Part shown: positions 8,373 to 17,660 of the stretch, in pieces
Layout: each line of letters opens with the position of its first letter
How positions within the stretch are numbered: position 1 is the first letter of the stretch
Assembly (NCBI GenBank): GCA_016235555.1
Contig: JACRKC010000081.1
Coordinates: 21,310 to 85,309 of the forward strand
Direction: 5' to 3'
DNA length: 64,000 bases
Origin: Verrucomicrobiota bacterium
GTDB taxonomy: Bacteria; Verrucomicrobiota; Verrucomicrobiia; Opitutales; Opitutaceae
The notes under the pieces: model-generated
The model's database searches: none
What the model was told of the DNA's origin: nothing
The model's input: only the letters and a program-made list of their open reading frames with translations
Position numbers and translations under genes: made by a program

Positions 8373-9524
8373 ATGCTGGCCACCGCAAACGCACCCGTCC
8401 CGCTCTACGATCTCACACGGGCGGAGCTGTTGGGACTGTTCGGCCGCTGGGGCTTCGCGCCGGTGCACGGCGAACGGCTGTGGAACTATCTTTATTTGCA
8501 GCTGGCCGGCGCGTTCTCCGCCGACGCGCTGCCGGAGTTGCCGGCGAAAGTCCGCACGCGCCTCGCCGCCGAGGCGACGCTCGGTGTGCTGCCGACTGCG
8601 CTCGAGACCGACTCGAGCGACGGCTTCACCCGCAAATACCTCCTCGCCCTCGCCGATCGCGCGCGCATCGAGACCGTGCTCATGCGGTTCACCGGCCGCG
8701 TGACCGCGTGCCTCAGCACGCAGGTCGGCTGCGCGATGGGCTGCGTGTTCTGCGCCACCGGTCAGATGGGCTACACGCGGCACCTCACCGCCGGCGAAAT
8801 CGTCGCGCAAGCCGTGCACGTCGCGCGCGCGCTGCGGCAGGGTGGTGGCGGCCGGGGTGACGAGATTTACCCGCCTCTGGCGGCGCCGAAGGCGACCAGG
8901 GCCGGCCTCCTCACGTCGGCCGCTACGCCCCGCCTCCGCAACATCGTCCTCATGGGCATGGGCGAGCCGCTGCACAATTACGACGCCGTGATGCACGCGA
9001 TCGACATCCTGCGCGATCCCAACGGGCTCGCGCTCGGCGCGGAGCGCATCACGCTCAGCACGGTGGGCGTCGTGCCCGGCATCCTGCGGCTCGCCCGGGA
9101 AAAACGCCCGCTGCATCTCGCCGTCTCGCTGCACGCCGCCACCCAGGAAGAGCGCGCGGCCCTCGTGCCCGTCGCGAAAAAATGGCCGCTCGACGAACTC
9201 ATGGCCGCGTGCCGCACCTACAGCGAGACGACCGGCCGGCGCATCTTCTACGAGTGGACGCTGATCGACGGGAAAAACGACTCGCCCGATCATGCGCGCG
9301 CCGTGGGGCGGTTGCTGCGCGGGCTGCCGGCGCAGGTAAACCTGATCCCGCTCAACCCCACGACCGGCTACGAGGGCGCGCCGACGCACTCGGCGGCGGC
9401 GCGGCAGTTTCAACACATCCTCGCGCAAGAGTTCTCCTTGCCGAGCACGGTGCGGCAGCGTCGCGGCATCGATATCGCGGCGGGATGCGGCCAGCTCGCG
9501 GTGGTTGAACCGCGCCGCGCGTGA
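8373..9524 (+). CDS. rlmN: 23S rRNA (adenine-2503-C2)/tRNA methyltransferase RlmN
   Basis: Radical-SAM enzyme that methylates C2 of A2503 in 23S rRNA and A37 of some tRNAs. The CxxxCxxC cluster motif is CAMGCVFC, followed by ATGQMGYTRHLTAGEI; LMGMGEPLHNYDAV and LAVSLHAATQEERAALVP are family landmarks; a conserved Cys near the end (AAGCGQLAV) fits the methyl-carrying residue. About 383 residues, longer than usual because roughly 25 extra residues lie between ARALRQGGGG and LRNIVLMGMGEP, encoded by palindromic repeat DNA. Despite the insert, every catalytic motif is intact. Confidence 0.92.
   Translation: MLATANAPVPLYDLTRAELLGLFGRWGFAPVHGERLWNYLYLQLAGAFSADALPELPAKVRTRLAAEATLGVLPTALETDSSDGFTRKYLLALADRARIETVLMRFTGRVTACLSTQVGCAMGCVFCATGQMGYTRHLTAGEIVAQAVHVARALRQGGGGRGDEIYPPLAAPKATRAGLLTSAATPRLRNIVLMGMGEPLHNYDAVMHAIDILRDPNGLALGAERITLSTVGVVPGILRLAREKRPLHLAVSLHAATQEERAALVPVAKKWPLDELMAACRTYSETTGRRIFYEWTLIDGKNDSPDHARAVGRLLRGLPAQVNLIPLNPTTGYEGAPTHSAAARQFQHILAQEFSLPSTVRQRRGIDIAAGCGQLAVVEPRRA
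8866..8935. repeat. Repeat DNA inserted in frame within rlmN
   Basis: The segment contains two pieces that are intergenic elsewhere: CGAAGGCGACCAGGGC (near-copy at 29465-29480) and CCTCCTCACGTCGGCCGCTA (copies at 22440-22459 and 34582-34601, near-copy at 9869-9888). It is translated as a proline/alanine-rich linker. Confidence 0.75.
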
Positions 9525-9537
9525 CGCTGTTCGCCGT

Positions 9538-9633
9538 TCACACCTGCGCGAGAATGACGGTGACAGCGAGGGCCAGGATGAGCGCGAGGCCGAACGGAAG
9601 AACGCGGTCTTTCATGGCGGGGTGGAAACTCAT
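9538..9633 (-). CDS. Tiny single-span membrane peptide (31 aa), predicted
   Basis: MSFHPAMKDR then a hydrophobic helix LPFGLALILALAVTVILA ending QV. ATG at 9633, alternative ATG at 9615. No clear Shine-Dalgarno. The charged N-terminus followed by one membrane span is typical of real small membrane proteins, but no homology can be claimed. It is convergent with rlmN. Confidence 0.45.
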   Translation of the reverse strand: MSFHPAMKDRVLPFGLALILALAVTVILAQV

Positions 9634-9895
9634 ACCAATTACCGCGAGCTATTGGATGGCAGGCCCGCCCACCGGTCGGGCCGGCAAATCCAAAGTCCAA
9701 TCGTATCTGAACACTGGTGTCAGGCGGCCGCCGCGCGGAACAGCAGGATCGTCGACACGATCCCGCGGCTACGTGGGCGCGGCGGCGATCAGCCTGCAAA
9801 AATCCAGCCGGGGGTTCAACGGGTGGTGGCAGTCGGCCCTTTGGCGGACAAATGCCCCTGGCCGGCCGCCTCACGTCGGCCGCTACGATGGCGGA
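9634..9895. repeat. Gene-free stretch with fragments of repeats R9 and R4
   Basis: Left part holds GGCAGGCCCGCCCACCGG, an R9-type arm related to 30810-30985. Right part ends with CGCCTCACGTCGGCCGCTAC, an R4 arm. No coding pattern or RNA gene is seen between them. Confidence 0.6.
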
Positions 9896-11281
9896 TCAGC
9901 TCACGATCCCGAGCGGCGGCGTGGTTTGCCACGCACCGCGCGTGAAATCGGGCACCTCCTGCGGGGCACCGCCGGCAGCGACCGATTTTTCGCTGAGCGG
10001 GCCGACCGCGGTCCACGCCGCGGCGTCGTAGACATCCTGATCGAGCGGCAGGCCTTCGCGCAGGCACTGGATGATCCGGTAGCGCATCACGAAATCCATG
10101 CCGCCGTGGCCCCGCGCGGTCTCGCCGAGGTTCTTCGCGACGTCAGCGACCTTGGGCCAGAGCGGATGCTCGAACTCGGCGTAGTATTTCGCCAGCGCCG
10201 CCGTCGAATCCTCCCACGTGTGCTCCTTCGGGCTGCGGCCCTCGATGTAAACCCGATCGGGAAAGCCGGACCACAGACCGCGGGTGCCCTGGATCAGGTT
10301 GTGGCGCGAGTAGGGCCGCGGGACCGTCGTGCTGTGCTGGAGCATGATGGTGCGGCCGCGGGCGGTCTTGATGATGGACGTGTTGACGTCGCCGCAGACG
10401 TAGTTCGCGGTGCGGCGTTGGTGACCTGCCGGGAAGTTTTTTCCGGTGTATTCGGGCAGGCCGAGGGAGGGACTGCTGAATGACACGACGCGCGCGAACC
10501 GATCGCCGCGGTTGATGCCCATGTATTGGGCCACCGGGCCGAGGCCGTGGGTCGTATAGAGGTTGCCGTCGCGCACCGTGTGCTCGGGGATGCGCCAGCT
10601 GCCCGTGCCGTGCTCGAGCTGCTTCGACTGCGAGCGCAGGTCGTGGAGATAACTGGCCTCGCCGTGGAGCAACTCGCCGAAAGCGCCCTGCCGGCACATG
10701 CGGAGCACCATGAGTTCTTCGCGACCGTAGCAGACGTTTTCCAGCATCATGCAGTGGCGCTGCGTCTGCTCGGCCACGTCGACGAGCTGCCAGCATTCCT
10801 CGAGGGTGACCGCGGCGGGCACCTCGGTGAACGCGTGTTTGCCGGCGCGCATCGCCGCCACGGCCATCGGCGTGTGGTCGCGCCACGGCGTGCAGATGAA
10901 CACCGCCTCGAGGTCGTCGCGCGCGAGCATCTTCAGGTAATCCTTCGGGCCGTCGCCGTAGGCGGCGGGCGCGGGCTTTTTGGCGCGGGCGACGGCTTCG
11001 AGCGCGCGCTTCAGCGTGGGCGCGTGGTTGTCGCACACGGCGCGCACCTCGCAACCTTCGAGCGCGAGCAGTTCGCGCATCGTGCCATTGCCCCGTGCGC
11101 CGAGACCGATCACGCCGCAGCGCACGAGGTCGAGCTTGGGCGTGCGGAGGCCGACGACGCTCCGGCCGGCGCGGCGCGGCGCGGCCGATTCGGCGGCGCG
11201 GGCGGCGGCGCCAAGGGCGAGCGCGGCGGCGCCGGCGGTGGAGACGGAACGGAGGAATTCGCGACGGGAGGAGTTGTTCAT
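9896..11281 (-). CDS. Tat-exported NAD-dependent glycosidase, GH109 type (Gfo/Idh/MocA fold)
   Basis: 461 residues. Twin-arginine signal SSRREFLRS plus a hydrophobic stretch, then a Rossmann domain opening VRCGVIGLGARGNGTM. Downstream the match is specific to GH109 alpha-N-acetylgalactosaminidases: EVPAAVTLEECWQLV, RHCMMLENVCYGREEL, ELLHGEASYLHDLR and GNLYTTHGLGPVAQYMGI. These enzymes cleave by NAD-assisted oxidation-elimination and keep the cofactor bound, which fits Tat export in folded form. It heads a minus-strand group of exported carbohydrate-related genes. Confidence 0.88.
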   Translation of the reverse strand: MNNSSRREFLRSVSTAGAAALALGAAARAAESAAPRRAGRSVVGLRTPKLDLVRCGVIGLGARGNGTMRELLALEGCEVRAVCDNHAPTLKRALEAVARAKKPAPAAYGDGPKDYLKMLARDDLEAVFICTPWRDHTPMAVAAMRAGKHAFTEVPAAVTLEECWQLVDVAEQTQRHCMMLENVCYGREELMVLRMCRQGAFGELLHGEASYLHDLRSQSKQLEHGTGSWRIPEHTVRDGNLYTTHGLGPVAQYMGINRGDRFARVVSFSSPSLGLPEYTGKNFPAGHQRRTANYVCGDVNTSIIKTARGRTIMLQHSTTVPRPYSRHNLIQGTRGLWSGFPDRVYIEGRSPKEHTWEDSTAALAKYYAEFEHPLWPKVADVAKNLGETARGHGGMDFVMRYRIIQCLREGLPLDQDVYDAAAWTAVGPLSEKSVAAGGAPQEVPDFTRGAWQTTPPLGIVS

Positions 11282-11363
11282 GGGGATGGAGGTAGGCGCC
11301 TGCTGGCAGGCGATCGGGGGCGTTATTCGTGAATGAGCGCAGGAACCGCGTGCAAGCACGCTC

Positions 11364-12707
11364 CTACTTTTTTTTCTTCGGCGCGTCGGGGGCGAGCTTC
11401 GTTTTGAAAATCGGCACGGGGCGCGGCGGGGTGGCGGTCGCGCCGGGTTCGTCGAAGTGATTCCAGTTGGCGTTGCCGACGAGAAAATAGTCGCCGCCGG
11501 GGCCGAGGCAGCCGAGCGAGGGCGCGGGCAGGTTGAGGTGCGCCGACTCGAGCACGGTGAACGCGACGAGGTTTTCGGCCGCGTCGTCGAGCGTGAGGCG
11601 GACGACGCGGTTTGGCCGCACGCCGTTCTGCACCGCGATGAGCTCGCCTTTGGGCGTGCGCACCAGACCGTCGATGCCGACGAGCGTGGTGTCCGGCAAC
11701 GGATCGATCCGGCGCACGGTGCGGGTGGCGGTATCGACGCGCAGCAGGCCGCCCGCGTAGTCGGCCACGATCACGGCGCCACCGTCGGGCATCACGACGA
11801 TGCCCTGGAGCGAGCTGAACTCGTCGCTTTCCACGAACAGCTCCGGCGCGCGCGCACCGGGTGCGAGCCGCCACAGGCAGGTCGCCCCGCTGTCGGGCAG
11901 CCACACACTGCCGTCGGGTCCGAGCGCGAGGTCGCCGATGACGTGCGGGCGGCCGTCGCCGGGCACGAGGGCGATTTGTTTCACGGCCCCCGTCTCGAGG
12001 TCGATCTCGGCGACACCGGCGGCACCGTGGTGCTGCGCCTCGGCGTAACCCTCCATGGCGGCGACGCCGGACGTGGCGGCCCACAGCACACCACGATCTT
12101 CCTCGACCACGAGGCCGAACACGCCGAGCAGCGGCGAATCCTCCGGCGTGAAGCGCGCCACCTTCACCTCGGCCCGGCCCTTCTTGCCGGGCGCAGTGCT
12201 CGCGCGCACCCACACGCAGCGGTGATGCACATCGCCGAAAAAAAACTGGCCGGTCTTTTCGCGCCAGGCGATGCCCTCGACCAGACCCGTCATGTCGGCG
12301 ATCTGAAACGTGATGTCGGCTTCGCCCACCGTGTTCTGCTGGTTGGCCGCGAGTTTTTTAACGACGTCCTTGAAGTCCTTCCGGTCCTTCATCGCCGCAA
12401 AGGCCCGGTTCCGATCCACGGGCGAGTGCAGGCCGAGCGCGGCGAATTTTCCCAGCGTCACCACGGCGTCCTCGAAGCGTTCGTTGAGCGCCTGCGCGGC
12501 GGCGAGATTCACGAGCAGGCGCGGATAATCCGGCCGCAGCGCGACGGCCTCTTCCATTTTCGCGAGGTAGGTGGGGTAATCGCTGGCTTCGGCCGCGGCG
12601 ATCGCGTCGCGGGCGAGCGCGACGGCGCGGGTGGTCGACGGCGCCTCGGCGGCCGGCAGCGCGGCGGCCGCCACGCTCAGGCAGATCGCAAGTCGGATGA
12701 GGCGCAC
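11364..12707 (-). CDS. Secreted TPR plus SMP-30/gluconolactonase-like propeller protein
   Basis: 447 residues. Sec signal (MRLIRLAICLSVAAAALPAAEA). Residues about 25-120 form TPR-like helices (YPTYLAKMEEAVALRPDYPRLLVNLAAAQ). The rest is a six-bladed beta-propeller resembling SMP-30/gluconolactonase/lactonase domains, with repeated IGDLALGPDGSVWLPDSG-like blades, and a lysine-rich tail. Enzymatic activity is uncertain: propellers of this class include lactonases and non-catalytic binders. Confidence 0.75.
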   Translation of the reverse strand: MRLIRLAICLSVAAAALPAAEAPSTTRAVALARDAIAAAEASDYPTYLAKMEEAVALRPDYPRLLVNLAAAQALNERFEDAVVTLGKFAALGLHSPVDRNRAFAAMKDRKDFKDVVKKLAANQQNTVGEADITFQIADMTGLVEGIAWREKTGQFFFGDVHHRCVWVRASTAPGKKGRAEVKVARFTPEDSPLLGVFGLVVEEDRGVLWAATSGVAAMEGYAEAQHHGAAGVAEIDLETGAVKQIALVPGDGRPHVIGDLALGPDGSVWLPDSGATCLWRLAPGARAPELFVESDEFSSLQGIVVMPDGGAVIVADYAGGLLRVDTATRTVRRIDPLPDTTLVGIDGLVRTPKGELIAVQNGVRPNRVVRLTLDDAAENLVAFTVLESAHLNLPAPSLGCLGPGGDYFLVGNANWNHFDEPGATATPPRPVPIFKTKLAPDAPKKKK

Positions 12708-12729
12708 GTGGGGCGAGTCTGCGACCGGT

Positions 12730-13446
12730 TCACTTCGCGCCGGCGGGCAGTGCCGGCAAAATGGCCGCCACCACCTGATCGGCGAGCACGGCGTAGCCGG
12801 GATCGGTGAAGTGCACGTTGCGCGGGCGCTGAATCTTGTCCTGCTGCCGGACGACCACGGCGTGCAGATCGTCGAGGGCCACGCCGAGTTCCTTCATCGC
12901 GCGCACGGCGACATCGTTGTAACGCAACTCGTCGTGTTCGACACGCCCCGCGGAGCCCGACGGCACCGGCGTGGTGGTGGCGAAGATGAGCCTGGCGCCG
13001 GTCTGTTTCAGTCGCGCGACGACGGTGCGGAGATTTTTTTCGTAATCGGCCGGCGTGGCGACCTGCCTGCCCTTGTCGGGGGTGACGTAGGCGCCCTTTT
13101 CGTCGAGGTATTTGAGGTCGTGCAGGCCGAAGTTGAAATGGATCACGTCCCACTTGCCGCCGCCGAGCCACTGGTCGAGGGACTTCACGCCGCGCGCGGT
13201 GTCGCCGCAATTTTCCGCCGGGCGATGCACGTTGGCCTTGCCGGCGAGCTTCGCACGCACCGGAAGCGTGTAGCCCATCGAGATCGAGTCGCCGATGAGC
13301 AGCACCCGCGGGAGGCCGGACACCTCGGCCACCGACGCGAGCGAGGGATCGGGCGCCTTTTCTTTCTTCGGCGCTTTGTCGGCGGCGAAACCGGCGGCGA
13401 TGAACGCGCTCGCGAGGACGAAACCAATCGGAAGTCTCAGTTTCAT
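12730..13446 (-). CDS. Secreted SGNH/GDSL hydrolase
   Basis: 238 residues with a signal peptide (LRLPIGFVLASAFIAAGFAA). The four SGNH blocks are visible: GDSIS with the nucleophile Ser, the Gly in the CGDTARG region, Asn in HFNFGLHD, and the DxxH pair NVHFTDPGY at the C-terminus. The family contains esterases, carbohydrate acetylesterases and phosphodiesterases. It lies 22 bp upstream of the propeller gene on the same strand, so co-transcription is likely. Confidence 0.85.
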   Translation of the reverse strand: MKLRLPIGFVLASAFIAAGFAADKAPKKEKAPDPSLASVAEVSGLPRVLLIGDSISMGYTLPVRAKLAGKANVHRPAENCGDTARGVKSLDQWLGGGKWDVIHFNFGLHDLKYLDEKGAYVTPDKGRQVATPADYEKNLRTVVARLKQTGARLIFATTTPVPSGSAGRVEHDELRYNDVAVRAMKELGVALDDLHAVVVRQQDKIQRPRNVHFTDPGYAVLADQVVAAILPALPAGAK

Positions 13447-13489
13447 TCTCGTTGGGTTTGATACCCCGGAGCTTGCGTCGGCTTGGTTG

Positions 13490-13551
13490 GGTAGCGACGA
13501 GCGCCAGCGAGTCGAAGAGCGTCGGCTCGCTGGCGTTCGCCGCTACGATGC
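13490..13551. repeat. Palindromic element R12
   Basis: GCGACGAGCGCCAGCGAG on the left pairs with CTCGCTGGCGTTCGCCGC on the right. It is part of the 443 bp gene-free stretch 13447-13889 upstream of two divergent genes. Confidence 0.7.
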
Positions 13552-13714
13552 GTAGTCGAAGATTGCATGGTGGGATTGGTCTAAGGCCTCGGGGCTTGCT
13601 CCGGGGATGTTTACGGCGAAGGGGTGCGCCTAGCGAGCGCCGGGGGCGCCGTGGTGTCAACGTGCGGTTCGGTCGGGCGCATCTCTGTTTCCTGTAATAT
13701 GCTCGCACCACAGG

Positions 13715-13794
13715 GGTGGGCCGGGCGCTCCGCGCCCGGCCAGCGCGCGGCGATTCCCGCTCGCTCCTGGCCGCCCGCGGAGCGGCCGGCCCAC
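13715..13794. repeat. Palindromic element R5, copy 1
   Basis: GGTGGGCCGGGCGCTCCGCG left, CCGCGGAGCGGCCGGCCCACC right. A rearranged copy is at 53872-53952; both are followed or preceded by GCTTACTGCG or its complement. Confidence 0.75.
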
Positions 13795-13889
13795 CTTTCG
13801 GCTTACTGCGAAAAAGTAATCTGCGCCCGTTCGGTCCCGACATCAAAGGTGGCATTGCGCCGCCGCGCGCGGGTGGTCAGCTTCACCGC

Positions 13890-14726
13890 ATGAGCTACCC
13901 CCTGGCGTTGGTCGGACGGAACTTCGCGGCCTTGCTCGCGACGCTGCTGGCGGCCGGAGCCGCCGACGCCTCACGCGACCACGCGGATGCGGCCGCCCGC
14001 TACCAAGCGCCGACGTGGCGTCTGATCTGGGGCGATGAATTCGACAAAGCCGGCGCGCCCGATCCGGCGAAGTGGGGCTACGAAACCGGTCGCGTGCGCA
14101 ATCGCGAGGCGCAGTTCTACACCACGGACCGCCGTGAGAACGCCCGCATCGAAAACGGGCATCTCGTCATCACCGCCCGCCGCGAGCCGTGGCAGGGCGC
14201 GGGCTACACGTCGGCGAGCGTGGTGTCCGAAGGGAAATTTTCGTTTTGCTACGGCAAGCTCGAGATTCGCGCGAAAATCCCGGCCGGGCGCGGCACCTGG
14301 CCCGCGCTCTGGCTGCTCGGCGATTCGCACCGCCGCCTCGGCTGGCCGCGCTGCGGCGAAATCGACCTCATGGAGAACGTCGGCTTCGATCCCGACAAAC
14401 TGCACTTCACGGTGCACACGGAGGCATTCAACCACCTCAAGAAGACGGAAAAGGGCCGCGCCGTCACGGTGCCGCACGCGCATGAGGAGTTTCAAGTCTA
14501 CGGCCTCCTGTGGACGAAGCAGCGCATCGAGTTCTTCCTCGACGGGAAAAAGGTCCACGAATTCGCGAACGATGGGCAGGGCGTGGAGCACTGGCCGTTC
14601 GACCAGCCATTTTACCTGCTGATGAACCTCGCCATCGGCGGCGACTGGGGCGGCCAGAAGGGAATCGACGATGCGATCTTCCCGCTCGACTACCGCATCG
14701 ACTACGTGCGGGTGTGGCAGCAGTAG
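13890..14726 (+). CDS. Glycoside hydrolase family 16 (laminarinase-like)
   Basis: 278 residues from the ATG at 13890; the frame continues upstream only through repeat R5. A hydrophobic N-terminus ending ADA suggests export. The GH16 active site reads GEIDLMENVG (nucleophile and acid/base glutamates in ExDxxE). RLIWGDEFDKAGAPDPAKWG is the family's first strand, and FYLLMNLAIGGDWGG the last. GH16 members cleave beta-1,3/1,4-glucans, agars or carrageenans; the sequence is most like laminarinases, but substrate is an inference. Confidence 0.9.
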   Translation: MSYPLALVGRNFAALLATLLAAGAADASRDHADAAARYQAPTWRLIWGDEFDKAGAPDPAKWGYETGRVRNREAQFYTTDRRENARIENGHLVITARREPWQGAGYTSASVVSEGKFSFCYGKLEIRAKIPAGRGTWPALWLLGDSHRRLGWPRCGEIDLMENVGFDPDKLHFTVHTEAFNHLKKTEKGRAVTVPHAHEEFQVYGLLWTKQRIEFFLDGKKVHEFANDGQGVEHWPFDQPFYLLMNLAIGGDWGGQKGIDDAIFPLDYRIDYVRVWQQ

Positions 14727-14783
14727 CTACGATCGCGGCCGGCCCATCCCGCCTCCTCGCGCCCCGGGGTCGTCCCCCCGCGG

Positions 14784-14806
14784 AGTGTAACCCAATAGGT
14801 TACACT
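14784..14806. promoter_or_regulatory. Perfect 9-bp inverted repeat upstream of trpB
   Basis: AGTGTAACC, five bases, GGTTACACT, about 135 bp before the trpB start and 58 bp after the GH16 stop. It has no T-run, so it looks more like an operator than an intrinsic terminator. The binding protein is unknown. Confidence 0.45.
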
Positions 14807-14942
14807 TGTGCGGGTGGTTGAAGGAGATCCGGCCGGCGATTTCGCGGTCGGACTCGCGAAGATTTTCCAAATTGCGCCGTGACGAGTCCCGGCCCGGCTG
14901 CTAGCGAAGCGGGCCATTCCCCCTGGCTCCTGTCATTTTCAC

Positions 14943-16262
14943 ATGAGCACCCACACACAGTTCCTGCTTCGTGCGGCGGAGATGCCGACGCACTGGTATA
15001 ACCTGAACGCGGATTTCCCCGAGCCGCTGCCGCCGCCGTTGCATCCCGGCACCAAGGAGCCCGTCACGCCCGACCTGATGACGGCGATCTTCCCGGAAAA
15101 TCTCGTCATGCAGGAGATGAGCCCCGAGCGGCACATCGAGATTCCGCAGGAGGTGCGCGACGTCTACGCGCTCTACCGCCCCACCCCGCTGCTGCGCGCC
15201 GTGCGGCTCGAAAAAGCGCTCCAGACGCCCGCCCACATCTACTACAAATACGAAGGCGTGAGCCCCGCCGGCAGCCACAAGCCCAACACCGCGATCCCGC
15301 AGGCCTACTACAACAAGGTCGCCGGCACCAAGCGCCTCGCGACCGAGACGGGCGCGGGCCAGTGGGGCTCGTCGCTCGCCATGGCGTGCAGCGTCTTTGG
15401 CCTCGAGTGCAACATCTACATGGTGAAGGTGAGCTTCCACCAGAAGCCCTACCGCAAGCTGCTCATGCAGACCTACGGCGCGACGGTGCACGCGAGCCCG
15501 AGCACCGAGACGGAGTTCGGCCGCAAGGTCCTCGCCGCCGATCCCAACAGCACCGGCAGCCTCGGCATCGCGATCTCCGAGGCCATCGAGGACACCGCGA
15601 AGAATCCCGGCACCAAGTATTCGCTCGGCAGCGTGCTCAACCACGTGTGCCTCCACCAATCCGTGATCGGCCTCGAAGCCATCAAACAGATGGCGCTCGC
15701 CGGCGAAGAGCCGGACATCGTGATCGGCTGCGCGGGCGGCGGCAGCAATTTCGCCGGCATCGCGTTTCCGTTCGTGCAGCAGAAAATCAAGGCGGGGAAA
15801 AACACGCGCATCATCGCCGTCGAGCCCGCCTCGTGCCCGTCGCTCACCAAGGGCGAGCTGCGCTACGATTTCGGCGACACTGCCGAGACCACGCCGCTGA
15901 TGATGATGCACACGCTCGGCCACAACTTCATGCCGCCGAGCATCCACGCCGGCGGCCTCCGCTACCACGGCATGGCGCCGATGGTGAGCCACTGCAAAAA
16001 ACTCGGCCTGATCGACGCCGTGGCGGTGCCGCAACTCAAGGTGTTCAACGCCGCCGTCACGTTCGCCCGCTCCGAAGGCCTCGTGCCCGCCCCGGAGTCG
16101 TCGCACGCGATCTCGGTCGCGATCGACGAGGCGATCAAGTGCCGCGAGACGAACCAGAAGAAGGTCATCGTCTTCAACCTCTCCGGCAACGGCCTGCTCG
16201 ACCTCGCCGCCTACGACACCTACCTGAGCGGCAAGATGCACGAGTCCGGCGCAGACGACTGA
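14943..16262 (+). CDS. trpB: TrpB2-type tryptophan synthase beta chain
   Basis: 439 residues, PLP enzyme condensing indole and serine. The PLP lysine sits in [14 protein letters not shown], the phosphate-binding loop is [11 protein letters not shown], and [12 protein letters not shown] precedes the active site. The long N-terminal segment with [18 protein letters not shown] is diagnostic for the TrpB2 branch, which often occurs without a partner trpA. No trpA is nearby. It may work as an indole-salvage enzyme or with a distant TrpA. Confidence 0.93.
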   Translation: MSTHTQFLLRAAEMPTHWYNLNADFPEPLPPPLHPGTKEPVTPDLMTAIFPENLVMQEMSPERHIEIPQEVRDVYALYRPTPLLRAVRLEKALQTPAHIYYKYEGVSPAGSHKPNTAIPQAYYNKVAGTKRLATETGAGQWGSSLAMACSVFGLECNIYMVKVSFHQKPYRKLLMQTYGATVHASPSTETEFGRKVLAADPNSTGSLGIAISEAIEDTAKNPGTKYSLGSVLNHVCLHQSVIGLEAIKQMALAGEEPDIVIGCAGGGSNFAGIAFPFVQQKIKAGKNTRIIAVEPASCPSLTKGELRYDFGDTAETTPLMMMHTLGHNFMPPSIHAGGLRYHGMAPMVSHCKKLGLIDAVAVPQLKVFNAAVTFARSEGLVPAPESSHAISVAIDEAIKCRETNQKKVIVFNLSGNGLLDLAAYDTYLSGKMHESGADD

Positions 16263-16281
16263 GCTGGGACATTGCCGTCGA

Positions 16282-16398
16282 GGTGGAGCGCGTTGCCCCC
16301 AACGCGCGTTTGGTGGGAGGGGCTTTACGCCCCGACGAGTCGCGGGGTCAACCCGCTCCCACCCTCAAACCAGCGCGTTGGGGGCAACGCGCTCCACC
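16282..16398. repeat. Palindromic element R6, copy 1
   Basis: GGTGGAGCGCGTTGCCCCCA left and a perfect partner GGGGGCAACGCGCTCCACC right. It occupies most of the 309 bp gap 16263-16571; the rest shows no gene. A related copy lies inside a coding region at 54851-54923. Confidence 0.8.
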
Positions 16399-16571
16399 GC
16401 TGCACGGCGCGGTCACGACCGGGCACGAGTTCGACTGCACCATTCCGGTTGGGCGGGGCGTCGCGGGGCCGGCCGGACGGTGGCCGGCACTGGTCCGATC
16501 ACTGGACTGATGCTGGACTTTGGCGGCGCCGCGCTTGACTCATCACTAGACTCACGCTTGTCTTACTAGCG

Positions 16572-17579
16572 ATGAGCTTCTCGCCCCGGTTCACCGTGTC
16601 CGCCCGGTTGCTCCGGGAGCTGGAGACCATCGCCGACCTGCGGGCGAAGATCGCGACGGCCACGATTCAGGTCGCATGGATTCCCCAGCTCCAGAAGGAC
16701 AGCCGGGATCGCGGCGCCCATGCGTCGACCGCGATCGAGGGCAATCCACTCACGCTCGAAGAGGTCCGCGCCGTGGAGTCGGGCACGCCGCTGCCGGCGC
16801 GCACCGAGCGCTCGCGCCGCGAGGTCGTCAACTACTTCGCCAGCCTGCGCTGGATGGAGAAGCGCGCCCGCCAGAAGAAGCCCGTCACCCACGACGATCT
16901 GTTCCACCTGCACCGGCTGCTCGCGGCAGGCGTCATGGACCAGGGCGAAGCCGGCCGCTACCGCACCATCGCCGTGCGCGTCGGCCAGCATCTGCCGCCG
17001 TCGCCCGACCTGGTATCGGGCCTGATGCGCGAGTTGCTGGCATGGTGGAACGGCCCGAGCGCCGAATGGTCGCCCGTGCTCACCTCCGCGATCCTGCACT
17101 ACCAGTTCGAGGAGATCCACCCGTTCGCCGACGGCAACGGCCGCACGGGCCGGTTGCTCGCGCTCTGGGAACTCTACCGCCGCGGCTTCGACACGCACCA
17201 CCTCTTCTCGATCGACGAGTTCTTCTGGGAAGATCGGGCGCGCTACTATGCGAGCCTCGCGGCGGTGCCGCAGGCCGGTGGCGACCTCACCGGATGGCTC
17301 GAATACACGACCGAAGGCGTGCGCGTCACGTTGGAGCGCGTGTGGCTGCGCGTGCAGCAATTCGCCGCGAAGTCCGGCCCGAAGAAAACCGTGCTCCGCC
17401 CGAAACAGGAACAGTTGCTGCACCTGTTGCGCGAGCGCCATGGCCTCGCGCCCGCCGAGATCTGGGCGGCGCTCGACGTCACCAAACAGGGCGCCGCCCA
17501 CATCCTCGCCCCGCTGCTCAAAGCGAAACTCGTCAAACGCATCGGCACGCGGAAGACAGGGCGCTACGTGCTGGGGTGA
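16572..17579 (+). CDS. Fic-domain AMP-transferase with N-terminal inhibitory motif
   Basis: 335 residues. The Fic core is complete: HPFADGNGRTGR with catalytic His. Near the N-terminus STAIEGN matches the inhibitory (S/T)xxxE(G/N) helix that blocks ATP binding, making this a self-inhibited class II Fic. The C-terminal about 80 residues (LLHLLRERHGLAPAEIWAALDVTKQGAAHIL) form a winged-helix DNA-binding domain. Stand-alone Fic-HTH proteins of this layout are common; targets are usually unknown. No antitoxin gene is adjacent. Confidence 0.9.
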   Translation: MSFSPRFTVSARLLRELETIADLRAKIATATIQVAWIPQLQKDSRDRGAHASTAIEGNPLTLEEVRAVESGTPLPARTERSRREVVNYFASLRWMEKRARQKKPVTHDDLFHLHRLLAAGVMDQGEAGRYRTIAVRVGQHLPPSPDLVSGLMRELLAWWNGPSAEWSPVLTSAILHYQFEEIHPFADGNGRTGRLLALWELYRRGFDTHHLFSIDEFFWEDRARYYASLAAVPQAGGDLTGWLEYTTEGVRVTLERVWLRVQQFAAKSGPKKTVLRPKQEQLLHLLRERHGLAPAEIWAALDVTKQGAAHILAPLLKAKLVKRIGTRKTGRYVLG

Positions 17580-17622
17580 GCGGGGGGGCCTCAAACTAAT
17601 GTCAGTCAACGAAGGGTTCGGT

Positions 17623-17648
17623 TGTAGCGGCGGTCTATGACCGCCGGC
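17623..17648. repeat. Half copy of element R1
   Basis: A single arm, TAGCGGCGGTCTATGACCGC, without the termini of the full copies, between convergent Fic and S9 genes. Confidence 0.6.
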
Positions 17649-17660
17649 GAAGTAATCCCA

